Shown piece after piece: positions 54,331-64,000 of a DNA stretch of 64,000 bases. This DNA comes from Planoprotostelium fungivorum (taxonomy: Eukaryota > Evosea > Variosea > Cavosteliida > Cavosteliaceae). The notes below the pieces were generated by a model that made no database searches, had not been told where the DNA came from, and worked only from the letters and a program-made list of their open reading frames with translations. Made by a program: the position numbers and the translations under genes. Positions within the stretch are counted from its first letter, which is position 1, and every line of letters begins with the position of its first letter. The stretch spans positions 1 to 64,000 of the forward strand of contig MDYQ01000007.1 of the NCBI GenBank assembly GCA_003024175.1. The letters run 5' to 3'.

Positions 54331-57300
54331 TCATTGCTGGTCAAAACGATCGGTTTCTGTGGTGGATGATCCAATAGAAGACCGTCTGCGGATGATGAGA
54401 GGAGTCAAATCAGATCCATCACCTTCAATCTGCTCGTACATCACATCGACGTATTTTGAATCGTCTAGGGACACCATTTCACCCCATCGTATACCTGTCT
54501 TCACACTGACGGGTAAATCGACATCCAGGGTGATGACGTTCTCCATGATGGCCCTGATGCATGCGGCCACCTTGATGTGTCCCTCTACTGGTGTTTCAAA
54601 GAACAGCTCATCGTGTATCTGCAGAAGCATTCGTGTCTCTCTACCGCAGCATTCCAGTGCTCCATCCTCGATCATCTTTGTATATTGAATCATAGCCAAC
54701 TTAACAATGTCTGCATCGCCGTTAGATCACGATCAGATTTTCACTCACCAGCAGCAGTGCCTTGAATGGTCGAGTTTACTGAATAACGTCAGAGTGATAT
54801 TTCTTCTCCGTGATGAGCCCACCTGCTTGTCTCTCGCATCTCTTTTGTTGTGAGATGTCAGCGGACAATATTCCTGATCGTATCAGTGATGAATGTGACC
54901 ATGAGTTCACACACCAGGTAGGACCCTTCTGCGGCCGACCAGAGTTCTGCAACAACAGTTCAACGATGATGGAGGAAAGGCCTCTCACCTAACGTATCCA
55001 TTCGTTTTAGCGTACTGAATCGCAAACTGGAGGAATTTAGCCACACCGGGGAACTTTCCCAGGAATGTGGATATGAATTTCTCTGCCTCTTTGAATGTGA
55101 CCTGATGCATTTCAACCGAGGCTCGTCCTCAGACGATCACCTTCAAGATGTCTGACAGGGCAGGAGGGCCCATACCGTATAATATCCCATACACTGTCGT
55201 CATCAGTCGACTGTACAACCATTTCCATTCCTCACCAATCTTCTTCGCTTGATCTCTCTGTTGATCACTGTGATGATCAGACACGATCGTGAAACATCAT
55301 CAGATAGTCACATCGTAGGACATTTATAAAAGACTTGTTCTCACCTCACTTGGTCTGGTTCCTTTCCCAGCCATCGAGAGGCAATGAGACGGTGGATGTC
55401 TTGCTTATCTCGGAAGAACTGCAGCAGAAAGGGATCTTTAGACAAGTGCGCCTGTTCGTGTGAGTCACGAACGGTGTCGTCTCTCACCAAGATCCTCATC
55501 TCGATCTGCGAGTAATCGAAGGAAAGGAAGACGAAACTGTTCGAATCAGCACAGATGACGACGAACCATTCACCCTTCTGCCGTGTAGAATGCATTTCGA
55601 ATGTTGATCGATTCTTCCAACGGTAGATCTTGACTGTTATCATCGGTTTCTTCGTATTTGATGGACATGGGTGCTTTCGGGATGTTTTGGAGGTTCTATA
55701 CAACGCATCAACATCGTGAATTGAAAATTGATGATCGGTCACCGGATTAGAGGATGCTAGTCGACCTGTGGCCACTGTGGTCTGTTGCCAGGTGGTGTGC
55801 ATACGCAGCTCGATGGGATTTCGATCGCAGACTGAAGTGTACATGTTATACTTGCTCCTCGTGGCCCTCTGATTGAGACTGTCCAGATAAGTGCTCATTA
55901 ATTTACTGCAGTGTCGATGCTCCAAGATGATATCAACGATGGGATGCATTCCTTTGCTCGTCAGTCGATTTTTCTACATTTGTTCACCTCTTAGGCTCTG
56001 TATCACTTTTTCTGCTGGATGTTATTCTCTTATATGATGAATGATTCACCTGATGTCGACTGATGGTTTTTGTTCTTGTTTCCTCGGTTGGTTTGCAAGC
56101 CTAAATCTATATACAGAGCCTTGCTTACCTTTCTTTGGTCAGATTCGAATGAATGAGTGATTCAATGACGACAGCAGTGAAAGCTCTATCGATCACCTGC
56201 GTGTGAGAGGATAACATGATGGGATAGCCCAAGACTTGATAAGCCTGATGGTCTAAATAATCCAGCCTCCTCTTGATCTTCGAAACATTGGACATGAGAT
56301 AGACGGAATCGAAACCGATTCCGTACAGCTCCATCTGACTCAATATGGGAACGATCTGTTTATGTTGAGAGAAAGTAGAAGATGCGAGGCTGACCTTCAT
56401 CTCTTGATCCAAGAAAGGTTTCATCAACTGAGCAGCCTCCAGTTTCGCTCTCACGCAGTTCCAGAGTCTGTGACAGTTCAAAGCGTCTTCTAAAAATCGG
56501 CTGAGACCACTGTTTCCGGGAGGGTCTAAGATGTTGAGATGCGTGTGACACAGTTCGTTGAAATCGTAAGAGGTCAATTCTGGCTCGTAGATCCAACAAG
56601 CGATCTTCACATCCATCACGTTCTTTGGATTCACTGTTTCTCATTCAGTCTCACTCAACATCTGTCGTCTCACAGTTTGAGTCGATCTCGAGGCCAATCT
56701 CAATGGAATCTTTTGCCTCTACGCAGATCTTCTCGATCTCTTCGTCTTGTAAGAACTGGATCAATAGATTCCTCTTCTCTGCACTATCAATTGACTCTGT
56801 CTTTGTGTCAGGTACAAGGAACGAACAGCATGTCGTTCACCAGCGTCAGAAGGTAGATCTCTCCTGGTGAAAGGTAGAAAGAAGGGCTTCTTCGATTTGA
56901 GAGGAAGGAAGCCCCAACCGATGAGACTGTCCATCGTTCTCACTTTCTCCACTTCTTTCTATTCCACTGGTTCATATAATATCGTGGTCAGAAATGATCT
57001 CACTTGCCCCGAGCGGAAACTCGTCAGACCATATCGATAGAGGGCTCCGAAGCAGACGGTACCGCGTGATCCATGGATGACCTACCCACATCATCGATGC
57101 AACACCAATGAACGATCTCACCTCTTCGATGAACCGATGATGATGCTCTGCGTGACTGACGTCGAGGAAAAAGTTTGGAACAATCTGAGAGTTACCAAAC
57201 ATCTTTTCTGAATGGAATGAGTGAATGAGAGAAAACTCGATTCACCTGTCTTCCCTGCTGGTGAGTTACCAGCGCGGAGGGTCTGTACATCGGGTGAATC

Positions 57301-58393
57301 CCCCACGCTCTTTGTCTTCCTGTGTTTCTTGTTCTCCTTGTTTTGACCTTTCTTATTACTCTCTTCCTTCTGGTGCGTCAAAAATCGACTCAAGAACTCC
57401 TTCGATGTCGTCACGCTCTTCTCTTCTGTCAAGTCCACGCCCACAAATCGACTGCCCATGACCTGTACTTGCATTCAATATATCTTCAAATCGAATCTAA
57501 TAATGCATATCATCAAATTAGTCGTTCACCTCTTCGGTGAAGGTGAATGATGATCTCTTCCTCTTGTCCTTGTGATCTCTTCCCACAAGGCCTGGATTAT
57601 TCTGCACCTGGTGATGACGCGTCTGTCCTTTTTGTGGAATGTCATGCGTTGGAGTAGCAGTCTCTTCTCTCTTCTTCACTTTCACACCATACAATCGATC
57701 CACCTGAATCTGAGATAGATGAGGTGCTGCTTTGTAATCATGATCGAGATCACCTCATCGTAATCATCATCCATCAGATCCACCTTGACAACGTCAAATT
57801 CTTCGTCTCGGTCACTCTCCCATGTACCGTGACTCTCAGTGGGATAACTATCATCACTTTCAGATCTTCCACGTCAGAGTCCTTACCTGTGGCGCTTGGC
57901 TTGAACTCTTGGTTGACCGAACGTTTTCTCTTGCATCTGGACCTTTTCCTCCAAGGTTGGATCAGCATCGGGCGCCTCATCACTGTTTATGGTTCAGAGC
58001 GAAATTGGACGAGGGAGGTAACCCACAGATCACAATCAATCGCGGTGCGTTTGATCAGATAATCACTGATTGGTCTTGTTGAATCTGAAGATTTTCTCTT
58101 CTTTTTCGGATTCGATGTCTTCGTCTTGACTTCCTCTGATCTCTTTTGCACGATGTACGGCGTATCGGTGAGGGGGGGTAAATCTGTTCACTTAGCTAAT
58201 CACATGTGTGAGATTGCTCACCGTCCCACTCCAACCTTGATTCCTCTTTAAATATTGCCTCATTCTCAACTTGCGGTGGTGTGTCAACATCATCACCCAT
58301 TGGAAAAGGTTCATCTAAACTCTGTTTTTCTTCATAAGAGTCGTCATGCAGCAGACGCAAAAAGTCCTCTCCCGGTTCATCGTCATCCGACAT
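54331..58393 (-). CDS. Family-A DNA polymerase, theta/nu-like, no helicase
   Basis: A DNA-repair polymerase. The start MSDDDEPGEDFLRLLHDDSY opens a long disordered, basic N-terminal region (QPWRKRSRCKRKRSV, DRLYGVKVKKREE, NKKGQNKENKKHRKTK). A degenerate exonuclease-like part follows (DVKIACWIYEPELTSYDFNE, ILSQMELYGIGFDSVYLM, YQVLGYPIMLSSH). The polymerase palm and fingers are clear: PIVDIILEHRHCSKLMSTYL, HTTWQQTTVATGRLASSNP, motif A FLSFDYSQIEMRILV, the O-helix RDQAKKI spliced to VYGILYGMGPPALSDIL, and motif C LLQIHDELFFETP. It ends TETDRFDQQ. The exonuclease carboxylates are not evident, as in POLQ/POLN. No helicase domain fits in the gene, so it resembles POLN or a helicase-free POLQ. Some N-terminal exon joins are uncertain. 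Confidence 0.85.
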
Positions 58394-58470
58394 CTCTCGT
58401 TTCGTGGAATTCGCTCTTGGACCAATTGTAGATCTTCCAAACGAACGAAAATATCGATGATATCCAATCT

Positions 58471-59874
58471 TTATGCTTGACGCTCGATCATGTACGTGGA
58501 CAATGCCTTCAACTTCTTCTTCGCGGCAGAATCTGGTAGTGAACCGTCCACGTTGATCCAAGCCGTTCTCACAAGCTCGAGCGCTTTCTCTCGGGCGAAC
58601 TGAGTACTCTGCGTGGAATGCAATAGATCGATGGCCTCTCGGATGAGTCCCTCATCGTTCGTCTTCATGTCTAAGATCTCTCTCAGTCTCTTCCTCTTCT
58701 CTTCTTCTGCGTTCTGTAGACAGTGGATGACCATCAAGGTTCTCTTTCCTTCGTGGATATCTTCTCCCACACCTACCCCCATTCAATCTTTCGTCTATGG
58801 TGAAGCTGCTCATGCGCAGATGGAGACTCCATCTCATGAGATGAATGGATGATCACCTCCTTTGTTGATCGACAATTGATTCGATTCAGTGACGTTCAAG
58901 ATATCGTCTTGAATTTGAAATGCGATACCGATGGCCTCCACGAATTGACTCAGAGCTTCCATCTGTTCTTCGCTACCTTCACACAGCAAGACGCTGAGCG
59001 TTTGAGTGGATGAAGAAAAGAGCACACCGACCTCAATTTGGCACACATCTTGACTACGGCACCGGTCTTGTTTGCGCTCATGTACAGATAATTCTCCACG
59101 GTTGGCTCTCTCCTCTCTACCTTCGATCAGTCCCAATCGTAAATTGGGACGCACCCATTCCCGCGTGTTTCGAATGCCAGAGGATGTCTAGGCCTTGACC
59201 AAAGTGGGCGTTGGTCATCTCTTGGGAATAGATCTCGTAGCATCGTAAGAGGATGTGGTCCGGTACAATCCCTCTCTTCGATTTCAATATCCGAAGGGGT
59301 AGGAAGTAGAGGGCTGCAGGGAGATGAGGGTCTCGAATGGTGGTGGATCTCACCGTTTCCTGCGTTGATGGCGATGTCTAAACCGGTGATGAGGTGGATG
59401 CAGGGTTTTCCTCTGCGGACTCCGCTATCATCTTCGATGTCATCGATCTGTTCGTGTGAGAGAGGATGGAAAAGAGACTTACGATGAGGGATCCGTTGTG
59501 GAAGATTTCGGGCAGGACGACAAAGTCCATGATGTCTTCGGCCTTGTGTCCCAGTGCCTCGGCAATCAAAATCATAAAGATGGCTCTCCAGCGTTTTCCT
59601 CCTGCTCAGGTCAGGAACATGTTTCTTTCTTCTATGACTCTTCCTTTTCTTAATCATATCTATGGATCTCACCTCGGTCAAAGAGATCCCAGATGGGTTC
59701 AAAAATGGCTTTGTTGATCCCAGCGAGATCAGCTTGATAATGTTGAGAGGGTGACAACTCTTCATATGACTTTTCGTCCAATCTACGTGGCAACCATTTC
59801 TCGATCGTTGACTCTACTAGTCGTAATAGTTGAGGATCAAATACGTCCGTGAGTGCGAGGGGAGCTCCTGCCAT
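58471..59874 (-). CDS. Trans-isoprenyl diphosphate synthase
   Basis: Condenses isopentenyl diphosphate with allylic diphosphates (FPP/GGPP/polyprenyl synthase family). The start MAGAPLALTDVFDPQLLRLV is followed by ADLAGINKAIFEPIWDLFDR, GKRWR, FMILIAEALGHKAEDIMDFV and VLPEIFHNGSLI. The first Asp motif is VDDIEDDSGVRRGKPC. Then come LDIAINAGNALYFLPLRIL, YLYMSANKTGAVVKMCAKL and the second Asp motif GIAFQIQDDILNVT. The C-terminal helices read GEDIHEGKRTLMVIHCLQNA, LIREAIDLLHSTQSTQFARE and end MIERQA. About 390 residues. An extended N-terminus and the DDxxDD-type first motif suggest a longer-chain or geranylgeranyl product, but chain length cannot be set by eye. Its stop lies 77 bases before the polymerase start on the same strand. 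Confidence 0.9.
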
Positions 59875-59970
59875 GTCCGATGGCGGATGATGATTTTCAG
59901 AACTTCATAGTTGCGTCACGTGTCACGGTGAAATTTCTAGGATATTTTCTTCGGCGTCGGCATGCCGTGA

Positions 59971-62900
59971 TCAAATCAAACCACGCTGGTGTGTAACATC
60001 TTTTCCAAGTTGGTGATCTGTCTGAATGAATCTACGGCTCTGTGGTATGAGGAAAGGCACTGCATAAGTACAAAACAGGTGAACTCTTCCCCTCATGCAG
60101 TCTTTCTGAAAACTTCTTTCAGCATCGTCACAAGTTTGTTCAATCTGTGCATCTATTCTATTCATTTCGCCGAGTTCTTCGAAGTAGGCTTGTTTGTGGA
60201 AGGCTGTGCCACCCATTCCCTCCAATGGTTGTCCTCTAGTGCGTGTTCCTCTTCTTCGATCTCTTCCACGGTCATCTCTGGATGCTCCATGGTGATTCGA
60301 TAGTGAACGATGTCTCTCAGCATCGATTTACAGCTCCAAGAGGAGAAGAGGAATTCTTCTCCCAGTTTGTTCTTCACTACCAAGCACTCGTAGATCTTCA
60401 GCAGTGTCTTCTTCTGCTTTCATTTCAGTACATCCATTCTATCGTCGATCGATACGATGACAATATTGATGACACTCACTCTTATCGCGGATATGATTTC
60501 AGAGAGTAATAAGATGATGTCATCATCTGAATCGGAATTGGACATGAGAGGATCGAAGACGAGATAGCTGGTGGTCAACACGAGGTGTCCCATCTTCCTC
60601 TCGTGGGTAGCGGGCCAAGCTGTATCCATCAGTCCATCACATCGATGCACCTCTCACATTCTAAGATCAACTCGGCATCCGTCAGCATGTACTTCTCTCG
60701 GAACTGATAGACATCAATCGAATTGTGGATGAGATGCTTTTTCACCAGCTGTTGCTTCAAGTGAAAGTCTTTCTGTTTCGTCTCGTTCAAGAAAGACTGT
60801 GCGATCTTGTCTTCTCTCCTCGAATCCAGCACCATGGTCGTGTAAGACATGTTGAATCCATCGATGGGCACATCACTCGTGATGGCGATGCGTTTGTTCT
60901 CATCGGCACTGACGAACGTCATCCGTCATCATCTCATCGTCGATGTCTCACTGGACGTCACCCGCTTCTCTGGCTTTCAATTTGAGATGAATGTCGATGA
61001 CTTCTCTCGTGGGCAGGCGAATCAGTTTCATCATCCTCTCCAATCGATCGATGCCCTCTCCGATCTTGTCTCGATTGATTCCCGCTCCATTCGCGTAGAA
61101 GAAATCTTCCATCCTCTATCATCGTGTCATCGTCGATGTGATCCATCCTCCCACCTTGAGCACCGCTTGCATCCTCGTGCATTCCTCTTCCGTCATCAGA
61201 TCAGGTTCCTGCATCACATCAATGATGACTCGATGTATGAAACCATCGATGCCCACCTCTTCATCGTCATCGTCTTCATCATCCGGAAAGATCATGTCTG
61301 ATACGTCAACGAGAAGTGCATCCCACAAGAAACGAATGATGATGCGAAACAATTCTGGTGACGTGTGATCGATGAACGTGGTCAACTGCTCGTCGAGATA
61401 ATTCGTCAGCCTCTCCAGTGGCCTCCCGACAGGTTCACTCTTCTTCTTCTCTCTCGTCGCTCGCTTGTGGTCGTTATCCTGCGCGTCATCCGCCTACCAC
61501 ATCAATCGCACATCGTCGATGCGTCGATCACATCACCTGGGTGGCCAACAAGATCTGAGCTCTGACGTAAGGACCGATCCTCTCCCACAGAGCCTGTAGA
61601 GACCTCTCCCTCTCTATTTTTAGAGCTCGCATGGTGGGGCCGAAGAAATTGTCCGGATCATCTTGTCCGGTGAGGCTGGGTGGAATCTTACGTTCTCGTA
61701 ACACAGTTTCCATGGCTTCGGCGAAATCGTTCATCTGGACTCTGGCTACTTCATTGTTACCCAGGTAGAGACACTGCTGTACAGTGATACTGTGTGGTTC
61801 CGCAGCCAGAGCTTTCGTGATCTTCGTGTGATTCAACGTTCGTGTCGATTTCGATGGTTATCTTTTCACCTCCTGTTGATGATCGTGATGGTGACTGTGA
61901 TACTTGTGTTTGCATTTCAAGTGGTGACGGATGAAGCCGGGAGTCAGTGTGATGTCCTTATGTTGCATGAGAAGAATAGAGAGCGGATGAGAAGAAAGAA
62001 GGAGAAGATAAGGAAAGGAGATGTGAAAAGTAAAACAAGATCTCACGTCTTCCGTTTCATCTGATAGACCGAGATCTCTCCTCAGCTCTGCAGTCAACCT
62101 CTCCGTGTACTTCTTTCCCACCACACAAGCCACCACCAGAAAGTTCCACGTGAAATAGTGATCTCTCATCTTCAATTTACACAGATAGTCCAGTGCCGCC
62201 CTCACAGCTGATCTCTGTCAGCTCTTCTTCCTCTCTCCACTCACCTTCGAATGTATCGGATACGGAAGACGTGTGAAACTTTCCGTCTTCGATCTGTGCA
62301 CTCTTCTGTGGAGTATCAAAGTTAACCTTCGTCTATTCGACAATGAAGAAAATAAGACACCTTGTCTAATTCTAAAGCACCTTCCATCCAGGCGTTCAGC
62401 TTGATGGCGATCTCTTTCAACCACGTCATGACGAAAGGAACGAACATGTTCTCCAGCTCATTCGTCTTGTCCACCTATCCTTCTTCACTCCCCCTTTTAC
62501 GAGGGTGACTCACCTTCTCTTCGTCTGTTACTTTAACCAATTTCAGCATCCTCCTGACTTTGACGTACACCCCGAGAGAATCGGTAGAGTTCTCCTCCGC
62601 ACACAGCAATTTGACTTCCTTCCAGATTAAATCCAAATAAATCTTCGTCGTCGTCTCCTCTACGTGAACGGCTCTACATCGTCAATCGAAATCTTCCACA
62701 TCGACACGACTCACTCTGGAAAAGAAGGAGAGAAGAGAGACTCTTCTTTCATCTCCTGAACGGTTCGGTCGGCGAGTAGATCGAATTGAGCCACGGTTAA
62801 CGATTTCCTCGAAGCTTTCGGTACGATTGATTTGTGGCGCTGGAGGTGGGGTAATATTCCATTGTGTTGTAAGAGTTGAATGTGTTCTTCTCCTTCTTCT

Positions 62901-64000
62901 TCCAGCTTCTCTGCTTCCTCTGTGAACTTTTGAAATTTCGTCCTGCTGCTGTCCTGAAGTGAAGATAAGGACAAGGAAGAGAGGAAGTGAAATTGACCTG
63001 CAGAAACGATCTGATCTTACTGATGGCCAAGTTCTCGGCGTTATTACACAGTAGATACACGATCTTACTCAAACTTTCGACGCTTTTCTTCGGTTTGTTC
63101 TGCATCGTTCAGTCAAACATAGAATCACCTTCACTCACCTGAGGGAAGAGTTCGACACGTCTACGAATAGCATCGGCCACTTGTATCCACATCTTCCTGC
63201 AGATGCTGCGGTACAGTGTAGTCTGCAGACGTTATTTCTTCCATCGGTCTCTCGCTCGTGTCTCTATTCTACTCTCACCTCGAATCTCGTGACGGGAGCT
63301 TTATCTCTACGCAAGGAGATCTGTTCGAGGTGTCTCCTGATCTGGTCCAACAGGAACAAGAAGGAATCTTCCAAGAAATAGAGCTTACTGAGAGGATGAG
63401 ACGATGAAAGAAAATCGAGATCATCGTGATTCACCTCAATTGACAGAAGAGCCATCCGACACCGAATCGACCAGAATATTCTTCTAAGAAAGAGAGGAAC
63501 CCCTTGAAGATCTTCATCTGACCCATTCCAGTGGAATCTGGTGACGTCAGATGACGTCATCGATGACTTGATACCTGTGGTCGATTCTTTCTTCATCAAG
63601 TGGATGATGTGTTCGGACAGTGCTCGACACAGGTTGAAAAAGTGACGATTGTGGTTGATCAACCCACTGCTGAAGAAAGAGTTCTCCTCAACGGGTTCGA
63701 TGTCGTTATCTCCCTCTCCCTGATTCAGATCAGACCACATCGTAGATGAATGATATCAGAAATCATATAGTGATGTTGCGTAGATCGATGGGGTGAATCA
63801 CATCGACGAGAGGGGAAGACGCATCCAGAGTGGGTGAGCTGATGGTGGGTGTGGACGTCTCCACAACACCTGTGATCTCTCGAATGTACTGTCACTCTGT
63901 TCAGACCATCGCTTAATTTTCCCTCCACATCATCTTCACCTTTGCATAAGGATGAGTCAACCTTGTCTCTAATTTGATTCTCCCTTCCCCTGCTAACGCA
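59971..64000 (-). CDS. Munc13/UNC13-like protein with C-terminal GRAM domain (5' end outside window)
   Basis: The start lies beyond base 64000. Many exons encode a helical MUN-type tethering region: ITVQQCLYLGNNEVARVQMN, RSLQALWERIGPYVRAQILL, NYLDEQLTTFIDHTSPELFR, IIIRFLWDALLVDVSDMIFP, EEECTRMQAVLKVGG, then MEDFFYANGAGINRDKIGEG and MKLIRLPTREVIDIHLKLKA. This matches the Munc13/DUF810 pattern of a late F-ANG-GL box followed by PT-x-LI. Downstream is FVSADENKRIAITSDVPIDG, then a GRAM-like domain: HERKMGHLVLTTSYLVFDPL, ILLLSEIISAIR, KKTLLKIYECLVVKNKLGEE and FLFSSWSCKSMLRDIVHYRI. It ends near VTHQRGLI. Munc13 relatives prime or tether vesicles to membranes; GRAM domains bind phosphoinositides. 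Over 1,100 residues visible. Confidence 0.75.

Overview
The window is eukaryotic nuclear DNA from a compact, intron-rich protist genome. Most genes are interrupted every 100-300 bases by introns of about 35-50 nt, nearly always starting GTGAG/GTGAT and ending AG. Intergenic gaps are often only 50-200 bases. A biliverdin-type phytochrome hybrid kinase, F-box and F-box/kelch proteins, SDE2, a Munc13-like protein, ADP-glucokinase and a family-A DNA polymerase point to a free-living amoeba. My best guess is a protosteloid amoebozoan of the Planoprotostelium kind; this is inference, not proof. Exon borders were read by eye from splice signals and family alignments, so each CDS is given as the span from start to stop codon including introns.

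Layout. 0-3.1 kb: the remains of an LTR-retrotransposon gag and a gene-poor stretch with a 41-bp direct repeat. 3.1-14.8 kb: phytochrome histidine kinase (-), ADP-dependent glucokinase (+), SH3/coiled-coil protein (+), aldehyde dehydrogenase (-) and a damaged ribosomal protein L5 (uL18) copy (-). 14.8-20.2 kb: an AT-rich island built of diverged direct repeats around a broken DDE transposase. One repeat pair carries a hairpin with a compensating base-pair change between copies. 20.2-33.5 kb: small ORFs, SDE2 (+), a polyol dehydrogenase (+), then a minus-strand run of cytochrome b5-acyl-CoA dehydrogenase, a C1-domain glycerolipid acyltransferase, malate dehydrogenase, an unknown helical protein and an F-box protein. 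33.5-35 kb: a decayed Fic-domain region, part of which recurs in the repeat island. 35-49 kb: two unknown proteins, a divergent mitochondrial Hsp70, an F-box/kelch protein, the mitochondrial phosphate carrier, a 3-hydroxyisobutyrate-dehydrogenase-family enzyme, a universal stress protein and a fused TrpE-TrpG anthranilate synthase. 49-64 kb: an unknown protein, a large secreted/multi-pass surface protein, a theta/nu-like DNA polymerase, a trans-prenyl diphosphate synthase and the 3' part of a Munc13-like gene with a GRAM domain.

The genes do not form a pathway cluster; this is ordinary housekeeping and signalling content. The most unusual points are the C1 domain fused to a GPAT3/4-type acyltransferase, the component-I-first TrpE-TrpG fusion, the phytochrome with an intact biliverdin Cys and GAF His plus an inactive-looking middle receiver, the divergent mtHsp70, the covarying hairpin repeats, and the damaged L5 copy whose start region shares a pyrimidine-rich motif with the neighbouring repeats. 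I found no convincing tRNA, rRNA or CRISPR array.
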